From Elusimicrobiota bacterium (GTDB lineage Bacteria > Elusimicrobiota > Elusimicrobia > UBA1565 > UBA9628): DNA of 6,233 bases. Under the pieces are notes generated by a model, which did not search any database, was not told where the DNA came from, and saw nothing but the letters and a program-made list of their open reading frames with translations. The position numbers were made by a program, and so were the translations under genes. This document shows, piece after piece, positions 1 through 5,562 of the stretch (the first letter of the stretch is position 1; each line of letters begins with the position of its first letter). The DNA is taken from NCBI GenBank assembly GCA_028871595.1, contig JAGWMT010000192.1:1-6233 (forward strand), written 5' to 3'.

Positions 1-116
1 CGTTCCGCTTCAATCGCCGGAAGTCCCCGGATCGCGGCATGGTGTTCTACCGGCTGGTTCAACAAGCCATGGCCGTCGACCACATGCCCGTGGGTGATAT
101 CCAAAAAGGCGCCTGA
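1..116 (+). CDS. IS1595-family (ISXO2-like) transposase, C-terminal end only
   Basis: This is the last 37 codons of a transposase that begins left of the window; the reading frame enters at base 3 and stops with TGA at 114-116. The readable tail begins FRFNRRKSPDRGMVFYRLVQ and continues with QAMAVDHMP. The pattern FxFNRRxSxxRGxxFYRLxxQAxAV is what I know from the C-terminus of IS1595-family (ISXO2-like) DDE transposases, which move the element by cut-and-paste using a DDE-type catalytic core. None of the catalytic residues lie in this piece, so it is impossible to say whether the full gene is intact. The stop codon is only 14 bases from the stop of the convergent membrane-protein gene, so the right end of the element should lie just beyond base 116 and may reach into that gene's 3' end. 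Confidence 0.75.
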   Translation, partial: FRFNRRKSPDRGMVFYRLVQQAMAVDHMPVGDIQKGA

Positions 117-130
117 TTCAATAGCTGGCG

Positions 131-490
131 TCATGTGCATACCCAGGTGGCGCCAACAGTCGCCGACGCGCCCCGGCCTAGCCTCCAGCCCGCCCAAGCG
201 AACAGGATGGAGGCGACGAGCCAGCGGAGTTGGACGGGGTCGCCAAGGCGGAAGAGGTCGTCCAGTGCGGAAAGCACCGGGATGAGGTTGATTCCAACCA
301 TAGTGGGGACGGGGCCCAGCTGCAATAAACGCGCGCCGGTGATGCCCAGAAGCAGGGGGCAGGCGATCACTGAGACGAGCACCGCCAGGGCGTAAGACTG
401 CGGGATCGGCGTCCGGCCGACGATCAGCGCCGCAAGGAACGACAAAAGGATGAGCGTGACGATCTTTCCCGCGATCTTCAGCCGAGCCAT
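131..490 (-). CDS. Small hypothetical integral membrane protein
   Basis: The 119-residue product has an N-terminal stretch MARLKIAGK followed by four hydrophobic segments at roughly residues 8-25, 33-50, 61-76 and 88-102, the last one flanked by arginines. It is therefore probably an inner-membrane protein with four helices, or three plus a re-entrant segment. I do not recognise the family and assign no function. The ATG at 488-490 is chosen because it precedes the first helix and lies six bases after a -10-like hexamer; no Shine-Dalgarno sequence is visible. The gene diverges from the aromatic amino acid operon. Its last 15 or so residues, after the fourth helix (GASATVGATWVCT), look unstructured and run up to the transposase gene, so the natural C-terminus may have been replaced by insertion-sequence DNA. 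The hydrophobic pattern and lack of overlap with any competing gene favour a real gene. Confidence 0.65.
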   Translation of the reverse strand: MARLKIAGKIVTLILLSFLAALIVGRTPIPQSYALAVLVSVIACPLLLGITGARLLQLGPVPTMVGINLIPVLSALDDLFRLGDPVQLRWLVASILFAWAGWRLGRGASATVGATWVCT

Positions 491-496
491 ATCAAA

Positions 497-502
497 AGGT
501 TA
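497..502 (-). promoter_or_regulatory. Candidate -10 hexamer for the membrane-protein gene
   Basis: On the minus strand the hexamer TAACCT lies six bases before the ATG at 490. A TAnnnT hexamer at this distance would place the transcription start at or within a base or so of the start codon, giving a leaderless mRNA. No convincing -35 element is found 16-18 bases upstream, so this rests on the hexamer and on the same arrangement at other genes in the window. Confidence 0.3.
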
Positions 503-509
503 GCAGATC

Positions 510-531
510 AAAACTCGCGCCGGCGCGTTTT
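510..531. repeat. GC palindrome with A/T flanks in the divergent intergenic region
   Basis: Bases 516-527 form a perfect 12-base palindrome, CGCGCCGGCGCG. It is preceded by AAAA (510-513, separated by CT) and followed by TTTT (528-531). It sits between the divergent membrane-protein gene and aroQ, near both putative transcription starts. It could be an operator for a dimeric regulator. A hairpin is less likely because a perfect palindrome leaves no loop unless the central pairs open. In GC-rich DNA such palindromes also arise by chance. Confidence 0.35.
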
Positions 532-560
532 CCGGCGGGGGAGCCGCGGCGGGAATTTCA

Positions 561-566
561 TATGAT
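561..566 (+). promoter_or_regulatory. Candidate -10 hexamer of the aromatic operon
   Basis: TATGAT, one mismatch from the TATAAT consensus, ends nine bases before the aroQ ATG at 576. Transcription would start about two bases before the ATG, so the mRNA would be leaderless or nearly so. No Shine-Dalgarno sequence precedes the ATG, which fits. No good -35 element is seen at 16-18 bases (the 17-base position reads GGGGAG), so an activator or a relaxed promoter may be involved. With so short a leader there is no room for a transcriptional attenuator or leader peptide ahead of aroQ. Confidence 0.4.
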
Positions 567-575
567 GGTTGAATC

Positions 576-863
576 ATGGCCCGAACCTTCGCGAAGGACC
601 TCCGCCGCATCCGCGTCGGGATCGACAAGGCGGACGACGGAGTCGTGGAACTGCTGGCGCGACGGCGCAAGCTGGTCATCGAGCTGGCCAAGATCAAGAA
701 GGTGCTGAAGGTTCCCATCTACGACCGCAAGCGCGAGCAGGCCTTGGTGGACCGGGTGAAGAAGCGCGGCGCCAAGAAGAAGCTCAACGAGGAATTCGTC
801 GAAGTGCTGTTCCGCCTGATCATGATGAATTCCAAGGAAGTGCAGTACCATGAGGTTTTCTAG
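576..863 (+). CDS. aroQ: Chorismate mutase, AroQ class (type II fold)
   Basis: This cytoplasmic enzyme rearranges chorismate to prephenate, the branch step towards Phe and Tyr. The 95-residue product has the length of a stand-alone all-helical AroQ domain. Aligned by eye to the E. coli chorismate mutase domain with a constant offset of two, every active-site residue I remember is present: Arg13 (R11), Arg30 (R28), Lys41 (K39), Asp50 (D48), Arg53 (R51), Glu54 (E52), Ser86 (S84) and Gln90 (Q88). This makes it very likely active. There is no signal peptide, so it is not the secreted AroQ type, and no fused regulatory domain. The ATG at 576 places the first helix (DLRRIRVGIDKAD) correctly; the ATGs at 562 and 565 are out of frame. 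It is the first gene of the operon and its last 14 bases overlap the aminotransferase gene, implying coupled translation. Confidence 0.93.
   Translation: MARTFAKDLRRIRVGIDKADDGVVELLARRRKLVIELAKIKKVLKVPIYDRKREQALVDRVKKRGAKKKLNEEFVEVLFRLIMMNSKEVQYHEVF
834..840 (+). promoter_or_regulatory. Shine-Dalgarno sequence of the aminotransferase gene
   Basis: AAGGAAG lies inside the aroQ coding region, nine bases before the ATG at 850. It decides the start of the aminotransferase gene and shows that internal operon genes here use ordinary ribosome binding. Confidence 0.6.
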
Positions 864-1998
864 CCGGGCCCTGTCGCTCGCCGAATCGGAGACGCTGCGG
901 CTGTCGAATGCGGTCGCGCGCCTGCGGGGCGAGGGGCGGGACATCATCGGCCTTCTCGAGGGCGAGCCCGACCTGCCCGTTCCGGAGGCGGTGGTCCGCG
1001 CCGTCGAGGCCGCCCTGCGTGCCGGAAGGACCAAGTACTCCAGTTCCTCGGGCCTGGCGGAGCTCAAGGCCGTCATCGTGCGGAAATTGGACGGTGACAA
1101 CGGCGTGCGGACCGCGCCGGAGAATATCCTGGTGACCAACGGCGCCAAGCAGGCGATCTACGAGGTCCTGCAGGCGCTGTGTGATCCCGGCGACGAGGTG
1201 CTGATTCCCGCGCCGTGCTGGGTGACGTTTCCCGAGGCCGTGAAGCTCTCCGGGGCGCGGCCGGTGCTGGTGCCGACGGGCGACGACCATCAGCCTGTGA
1301 TCGACGCGCTGGCGGCCGCCGTCACCTCGCGGACCCGCGCGATCATCCTGAATACGCCGAACAATCCCACGGGCGCGGTGTATCCGGAAACGGCGCTGCG
1401 CGCCATCGCGGGACTCGCCGAAAAGCATGATTTGACGATCATCGCCGATGAGGCGTACGAGGGCTTGGTGTACGAAGGGCGGCACGTGAGCCTGGCCTCG
1501 TTGGGCGAAGCGGCGGCGAAGAGGACCGTCACGGTTCAGACCTGCTCCAAGAGCTTCGCCATGACGGGGTTCCGCGTGGGGTATGCCGCGGGCCCGGCCG
1601 AGCTGATCAAGAACGCCGCTCGGATACACGGACACGTGACGGGGAACGTCTGCACCTTCGCGCAGTACGGGGCGATCGCCGCGCTGGGCCTGACGGAGCA
1701 CCGCGGGCCGTGGCGGGCCGCTCACGAAAAACGAAGGGATGTCGCCTGGGAACTCGCCGCGAAGCTGTTCAGTGGCGTAAAGCCCCAGGGCGGATTATTC
1801 GTTTTTGCCGACGCGAGGATGCACCTCGGCTCCCGTTTCCAGGACAGCGCGGCTTTAGCGTCTCATCTTTTGGAAAAAGGCAACGTGGCCGTGGTTCCCG
1901 GCTCGGCCTTCGGCCGCGAGGGATATCTGCGGCTGAGCTTCTCCGCGCCGGAGGACGTCCTGCGCGAGGGATTCTCGCGGATGACGAACGTCCTATGA
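850..1998 (+). CDS. Class I PLP aminotransferase (aspartate/prephenate aminotransferase type)
   Basis: The 382-residue product is a fold-type I aminotransferase of the aspartate aminotransferase I-beta kind. Visible landmarks: GEPD at 38-41, KYSSSSG at 62-68, NGAKQ at 97-101, Trp124 stacking on the cofactor, NNPTG at 171-175, DEAY with Asp200 and Tyr203, the PLP lysine Lys234 in CSKSFAMTGFRVGY with Arg242, and Arg361 in YLRLSF for the substrate carboxylate. Lys100 matches, by my recollection, the side-chain-carboxylate lysine of Thermus aspartate and plant prephenate aminotransferases, and Thr15 lies near a threonine important in the latter. Sitting between aroQ and tyrA/pheA, it probably aminates prephenate to arogenate, or the phenylpyruvate-type keto acids; plain aspartate aminotransferase activity is also possible. 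Position 123, usually Tyr before the Trp, is Cys. It overlaps aroQ by 14 bases and tyrA by four (ATGA). Confidence 0.9.
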   Translation: MRFSSRALSLAESETLRLSNAVARLRGEGRDIIGLLEGEPDLPVPEAVVRAVEAALRAGRTKYSSSSGLAELKAVIVRKLDGDNGVRTAPENILVTNGAKQAIYEVLQALCDPGDEVLIPAPCWVTFPEAVKLSGARPVLVPTGDDHQPVIDALAAAVTSRTRAIILNTPNNPTGAVYPETALRAIAGLAEKHDLTIIADEAYEGLVYEGRHVSLASLGEAAAKRTVTVQTCSKSFAMTGFRVGYAAGPAELIKNAARIHGHVTGNVCTFAQYGAIAALGLTEHRGPWRAAHEKRRDVAWELAAKLFSGVKPQGGLFVFADARMHLGSRFQDSAALASHLLEKGNVAVVPGSAFGREGYLRLSFSAPEDVLREGFSRMTNVL

Positions 1999-2723
1999 CG
2001 GCGGGATTGATCGGGTTCGGTCGGTTGGGGCGCCTGTTGGTGCGGCACTTCGCCGAGGACGTCAAAATATTTGTTTATGACGTGAAGCTCGATGGAAGAA
2101 AGGCGCGCGCGTCAGGGGCCGTTCCGGCGAGCTTGGCTCAGGCCTGCGCCCAGGACATAGTGGTTTTATGCGTGCCGATGGCGGCGTTTGAAAGCGTGGT
2201 GGAACGGATCGGGACCCTGGTGCGGCCCGACGCTTTGGTGGTGGACGCGTGCTCCGTGAAGGAGCATCCGGTGCGAGTCATGAAAAAATATCTGCCCAAG
2301 ACCGTCGGTCTGCTCGCCACGCATCCCAATTTCGGTCCCGACAGCGCCGCCGATTCCCTGGAAGGACGGAAGATCGTTCTGTGCCGGGTGCGCATGAAGA
2401 GCGGGGATTATGCGCGCGCCAAGGGCGTGCTTCGGCGCAAGGGATTGAATGTCATAGAAATGAGCCCGCGGGAGCACGACCGCCGGATGGCGTCCTCGCT
2501 CGTATTGACCCACTTCATCGGGCGCGGCCTCATCGCGTCCGGCGCGAAGACGACCGGAGTGGACACCGAAGGCTACAAACGGCTCCTGCGCATCCTGGAA
2601 ACGGTTCAAAACGACAGTTGGGAGCTGTTTGAAGACATGAATCGCTTCAATGCGTTCGCGGCCCCCATGCGCCGCCGTTTCCTGGCCGCCATGGCCGCGA
2701 CCGACCGGAAGGTGCGCAAATGA
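1995..2723 (+). CDS. tyrA: Prephenate/arogenate dehydrogenase (TyrA family)
   Basis: This enzyme oxidatively decarboxylates prephenate to 4-hydroxyphenylpyruvate, or arogenate to tyrosine. The 242-residue product starts with a Rossmann dinucleotide motif, GFGRLG at 7-12, followed by an acidic residue at the end of the second strand (Asp29), which favours NAD over NADP. Ser87-Val-Lys89 matches the SVK motif, His110 in THPNFGPDSA is the expected catalytic histidine, and the helical C-terminal part carries EHDRRMASSLVLTHF at 160-174. It is shorter than typical TyrA proteins (about 270-290) and has no ACT or chorismate mutase domain, so it is a minimal core enzyme with no obvious regulatory domain. 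The frame stays open upstream to 1710, but the start at 1995 is chosen because it gives the Rossmann motif its normal N-terminal place and an ATGA overlap with the aminotransferase. It overlaps pheA the same way. Confidence 0.9.
   Translation: MTAGLIGFGRLGRLLVRHFAEDVKIFVYDVKLDGRKARASGAVPASLAQACAQDIVVLCVPMAAFESVVERIGTLVRPDALVVDACSVKEHPVRVMKKYLPKTVGLLATHPNFGPDSAADSLEGRKIVLCRVRMKSGDYARAKGVLRRKGLNVIEMSPREHDRRMASSLVLTHFIGRGLIASGAKTTGVDTEGYKRLLRILETVQNDSWELFEDMNRFNAFAAPMRRRFLAAMAATDRKVRK
2707..2712 (+). promoter_or_regulatory. Shine-Dalgarno sequence of pheA
   Basis: GGAAGG lies within the end of tyrA, seven bases before the pheA ATG at 2720. This supports the four-base-overlap start of pheA and re-initiation by ribosomes finishing tyrA. 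Confidence 0.55.
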
Positions 2724-3559
2724 AGGTCGCCTACCAGGGCGTGCCCGGCGCCTACAGCGAGGCGGCGTTGCGCAAGCACTACGGCGCGGACGCCGAGCCC
2801 ATCAGTTGCGCCTTCAGCGAACAAGTCTTCGACATGGTGGAGGACGGCCGCGCGGACGCCGGCTTCGTGCCGGTCGAGAACAGCATCGCGGGCGCGGTGG
2901 GCGTCAACGCCGACCTCCTCCTGGAGCGCAAGGTGTTCGCCGTAGCCGAGGCCTATCTTCCCATCGACCATTGCCTGCTCGCGCGGCCTGGCGAGCGCAT
3001 CGAGACGCTCACCGCGGTTTATTCCCACCCCATCGCCCTGGCCCAATGCCGCGATTTCCTGAATCAGCGCAAGCTCAAGGCCGTGCCCGAGTACGACACC
3101 GCCGGCGCGGCGGAGCTGGTCGCCCAGCGCCGACTGCCGGGCGAGGCGGCGATCGCCTCCAAGCGCTGCGCGGAGGTGTACGGTCTTGCGGTCCTGGCCG
3201 AGAACGTCCAGACCGTGCAGGGGAACTACACGCGCTTCCTGGCCTTCCGTCGCGAGGACAAGGTCCCGCCCGCGCAGATGATGGAGAAGACCAGCGTGGC
3301 TTTCTCCGTCCACCATCGGCCCGGAGCGCTGCTCGAGTGCCTGCAGCTGTTCGCCGCCCACAAAATCAACTTGACCAAGCTCGAGTCGCGTCCCATTCCG
3401 TCGAATCCATTCGAGTATTCGTTCTTCGTGGACCTGTTGGGCGGGATGAAGGACAAGGCCGTGGCGGCCGCGCTCGTCGAGCTGCGCGGCGCCGCGCGGG
3501 ACGTGAAGGTTTTGGGCTCGTATCCTCTCGCCGAGCGCCCCAAGCCGGTCTCGCGATGA
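2720..3559 (+). CDS. pheA: Prephenate/arogenate dehydratase with ACT domain
   Basis: This cytoplasmic enzyme dehydrates and decarboxylates prephenate to phenylpyruvate, or arogenate to phenylalanine. The 279-residue product has the standard two-domain layout. The catalytic domain (about 1-176) shows AYQGVPGAYSE at 4-14, PVENS at 51-55, SHPIALAQC at 102-110, DTAGAAELV at 126-134, and NYTRF at 169-173 with the essential Thr171-Arg172-Phe173. The ACT domain (about 191-268) keeps the phenylalanine-binding motifs GALL at 202-205 and ESRP at 222-225, so feedback inhibition by Phe is likely. There is no fused chorismate mutase, which matches the separate aroQ upstream. The YQGVPGAYSE start and the run LPIDHCLLARPG at 80-91 resemble, from memory, plant arogenate dehydratases and their bacterial relatives, hinting at arogenate use. 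It overlaps tyrA and the transporter gene by four bases each. Confidence 0.95.
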   Translation: MKVAYQGVPGAYSEAALRKHYGADAEPISCAFSEQVFDMVEDGRADAGFVPVENSIAGAVGVNADLLLERKVFAVAEAYLPIDHCLLARPGERIETLTAVYSHPIALAQCRDFLNQRKLKAVPEYDTAGAAELVAQRRLPGEAAIASKRCAEVYGLAVLAENVQTVQGNYTRFLAFRREDKVPPAQMMEKTSVAFSVHHRPGALLECLQLFAAHKINLTKLESRPIPSNPFEYSFFVDLLGGMKDKAVAAALVELRGAARDVKVLGSYPLAERPKPVSR

Positions 3560-4443
3560 CGCGCGGCGGCCCCTGGGTTCCGGCGCTGTACGCGCTGATC
3601 TGCCTGATCTGGGGCTCCACCTGGCTGGTCATCAAGGTCGGCTTGGTCGGCGTGCCGCCGTTTTTGGGCGCGGGCCTGCGGTTCGCTTTGGCCGCGACGG
3701 TCCTGTTCGGCCTCCTCGCCGCGCGCGGGACGAAGATCCGGTTGGATTCCAACGGGAAATACGCGGTGTGGTCGTGCGGTCTGTTGGGCTTCACCGTTTC
3801 CTACTCCTGCGTGTACTGGTCGGAGCAGTACATTTCCAGCGGCTTAGCGGCGATTCTCTATTGCACCATGCCGCTGGCGACCGCGCTGCTGAGCCGCTTT
3901 TGGATGAAATCGGAAGCGCTGTCGGCGCGTAAGATCGCGGGGATCGTCGTCGCCATGTCGGGGACGGCCGTCCTGTTCTGGCCGTCGGAATCCGTCGCGC
4001 GGGAGCAGGTCGTCGGCATGGCGGTCGCGTTCGTTTCCGTGCTTGCGTCGGCGGCGAATTTGGTCAGCGTGAAGAAATACGGGAAGGATCTGGACGTGTT
4101 CGTCATGAACGCTCTGGGCATGACGATCGGCGCCGCCCTGCTGCTGTGCCTGAGCGCCGTCTTCGAGCGCGGCGCCGTCGTGGCGTGGTCGGCGGCGAAC
4201 GTCGCGGCGATCGTCTATCTGGGAGTGATCGGCTCCGTGGCCGCTTTCCTGTCCTACTACTCTTTGGTCAAGGTGATGGATGCCACGCGCCTGAGCCTGA
4301 TCACTTTGATCTTCCCGCTGGTCGCCGTGCTGCTGGGCTGGGCCGTGCTGCACGAGGCGTTCCCTCCCGGCGCGCGCGCCGGCATGGCGGCGGTCGTCCT
4401 GGGGGTCGCTATCGCGATCGTGCCCGTGCCGCGCCGAGGATGA
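3556..4443 (+). CDS. EamA/DMT-family transporter
   Basis: The 295-residue product is an inner-membrane protein with about ten hydrophobic segments (roughly 7-27, 34-55, 70-89, 96-114, 126-142, 151-171, 182-203, 212-233, 245-263, 275-292). They form two EamA repeats of five helices, as in the drug/metabolite transporter superfamily. Family signatures are WGSTWLVIK at 19-27 in helix 1, the polar-aromatic stretch YWSEQYISSGLAAIL at 87-101, and PLVAVLLGWAVLHE at 254-267 ending in a conserved Glu. EamA proteins are typically exporters of amino acids or related metabolites; some members, such as YddG, export aromatic amino acids. Because translation is coupled to pheA by an ATGA overlap, an aromatic amino acid or pathway metabolite is the best guess for the cargo, but the sequence does not show substrate. 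No clear Shine-Dalgarno precedes the ATG. The 3' end overlaps the convergent aroF gene by 35 bases. Confidence 0.88.
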   Translation: MTRGGPWVPALYALICLIWGSTWLVIKVGLVGVPPFLGAGLRFALAATVLFGLLAARGTKIRLDSNGKYAVWSCGLLGFTVSYSCVYWSEQYISSGLAAILYCTMPLATALLSRFWMKSEALSARKIAGIVVAMSGTAVLFWPSESVAREQVVGMAVAFVSVLASAANLVSVKKYGKDLDVFVMNALGMTIGAALLLCLSAVFERGAVVAWSAANVAAIVYLGVIGSVAAFLSYYSLVKVMDATRLSLITLIFPLVAVLLGWAVLHEAFPPGARAGMAAVVLGVAIAIVPVPRRG

Positions 4444-5470
4444 GCCGTTCCGTCTCGTCCCATCCCAGGCAGGCGTCGGTGACGGAGACCCCGTAGCGCA
4501 GTTGGTCGGGGCTCTTGAAGTCCTTGGGCAGGTCCTGGCGGCCCTCGAACAGGTTGCTCTCGAGCATCATGCCGGAGATGGGGGAGGTCCCCGAGCGGAT
4601 CTGCTCCAGGCAGGCGTCGAAGACGGCGGGCTGACGCCGGTGATCCTTGTTGGAGTTGCCGTGGCTGCAATCCACCATGAGGCGGTGGTTGAGCCCGGCC
4701 ATCTTGAGCTTTTCCGCGCAGTAGAGCACGGAGGCGCGGTCGAAATTCGACTCCCGCCCTCCGCGCAGGACCACGTGGCAGTTCTTGTTGCCTCGGGTGC
4801 GGTACACGGACACGCGCCCGTCGGGGTCCACGCCCAGGAAATGATGGGACGCGGCGGCGGATTTGATCGCGTCGAGGGCGACTTGGATGTCGCCGTCGGT
4901 CCCGTTTTTGAAGCCCACCGGCGTGGACAGCCCGCTGGCCAGCTCGCGGTGGGTCTGGGACTCCGTCGTGCGGGCGCCGATGGCGTGCCAGCTCACCAAA
5001 TCGGACAGGTATTGGGGGGAGACGGGATCGAGAGCCTCCGTGGCGGCCGGCAGACCCAGTTTCGCGACCGACAGGAGCAGGCGGCGCGCGGCTTTGAGGC
5101 CTTCCTCAATATGGAATGAGCCGTCCATGCGCGGGTCGTTGATCAGACCCTTCCAGCCCACCGTGGTGCGCGGCTTCTCGAAATAGACCCGCATCACGAT
5201 CAAGAAACGGTCCCGCACTTTGTCGGCCAAGGAGGCGAGGCGACGGGCGTATTCCAACGCCGCGCGCGGGTCATGGATGGAGCATGGTCCCACCACGATG
5301 AATTGCCGTTTGTCTTTGCCGTCGAGAATGTCGCGGATGCACCGGCGGGCGGCCGACACCGTGCTGAGACATTCCTTCGAGGCGGGCAGAAGCTTCTGCA
5401 CCTGGCGGGGCGCGGGCAAAGAGTGGTGCCCGGAAATGTTCGTGTCGATGAGCGTGGTTTTCTTCGCCAT
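4409..5470 (-). CDS. aroF: 3-deoxy-7-phosphoheptulonate (DAHP) synthase, class I AroFGH type
   Basis: The enzyme condenses phosphoenolpyruvate with erythrose 4-phosphate, the first step of the shikimate pathway. The 353-residue product matches E. coli AroG/AroF in length. Visible motifs are GPCSIHD at 61-67 with the metal ligand Cys63, MRVYFEKPRTTVGWKGLIND at 93-112 with Arg94 and Lys99, GARTTESQTHRELASG at 165-180 with Arg167, GFKNGTDG with Lys188, and the metal ligands His270, Glu304 and Asp332. The stretches TEALDPVSPQYL and MVDCSHGNSNKDHRRQPAV are closer to my memory of tyrosine-sensitive AroF than of AroG, so feedback by Tyr is a reasonable guess. Ser182 and Pro152, equivalents of residues that matter for AroG feedback inhibition, are retained. 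The ATG at 5470 gives the family length; an upstream in-frame ATG at 5572 would read through the promoter and is rejected. It faces the operon but has its own promoter. Confidence 0.94.
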   Translation of the reverse strand: MAKKTTLIDTNISGHHSLPAPRQVQKLLPASKECLSTVSAARRCIRDILDGKDKRQFIVVGPCSIHDPRAALEYARRLASLADKVRDRFLIVMRVYFEKPRTTVGWKGLINDPRMDGSFHIEEGLKAARRLLLSVAKLGLPAATEALDPVSPQYLSDLVSWHAIGARTTESQTHRELASGLSTPVGFKNGTDGDIQVALDAIKSAAASHHFLGVDPDGRVSVYRTRGNKNCHVVLRGGRESNFDRASVLYCAEKLKMAGLNHRLMVDCSHGNSNKDHRRQPAVFDACLEQIRSGTSPISGMMLESNLFEGRQDLPKDFKSPDQLRYGVSVTDACLGWDETERLILGAARARSR

Positions 5471-5488
5471 GATGTCGTCGCGGCGGTC

Positions 5489-5517
5489 AGTGTAGCCTGA
5501 TCCGGACTCAGCGTCAA
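5489..5517 (-). promoter_or_regulatory. Sigma70-like promoter of aroF
   Basis: On the minus strand, TTGACG (bases 5517-5512) is followed by a 17-base spacer and TACACT (5494-5489). Both hexamers are near consensus and the spacing is ideal. The -10 ends 18 bases before the ATG at 5470, so the leader would be about 11 bases, too short for an attenuator. No strong Shine-Dalgarno is seen. The site also confirms that translation begins at 5470 and not at the upstream in-frame ATG. Confidence 0.7.
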
Positions 5518-5550
5518 GGCGCGGCCGCCGAAACCCGCTCCGGAGTAAGT

Positions 5551-5556
5551 TAAAAT
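5551..5556 (+). promoter_or_regulatory. Candidate -10 hexamer of the GNAT gene
   Basis: TAAAAT ends six bases before the ATG at 5563, so the transcript would start at or next to the start codon. The only GGAG nearby (5542-5545) is 17 bases from the ATG, too far to serve as a ribosome binding site. No good -35 hexamer is seen at 16-18 bases. Confidence 0.4.
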
Positions 5557-5562
5557 TTCCGC

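Noticed and set aside
491..575. Leader peptide or attenuator before the aromatic operon
   Set aside because: No short frame rich in Phe or Tyr codons and no hairpin followed by a T-run is seen; the putative transcription start is almost at the ATG.
820..1725. Long 301-codon minus-strand open frame opposite the aminotransferase
   Set aside because: It is antisense to a gene with a full set of PLP-enzyme motifs. The product is Arg/His/Gln-rich with no recognisable domain, typical of GC-rich antisense frames.
1710..1994. In-frame upstream extension of tyrA
   Set aside because: The added 95 residues are Arg-rich with no motif and lie entirely within the aminotransferase gene. The ATG at 1995 gives a normal Rossmann N-terminus and the same ATGA overlap used elsewhere in the operon.
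2606..3361. 251-codon minus-strand open frame opposite pheA
   Set aside because: It lies antisense to well-supported pheA and its translation has no known motif; GC-rich composition keeps it open.
2650..3555. In-frame upstream extension of the EamA transporter, giving a 597-residue product
   Set aside because: The extra 302 residues are a low-complexity Arg/Gly/Ala shadow of tyrA/pheA. The family normally starts a few residues before the first helix, which fits the ATG at 3556.
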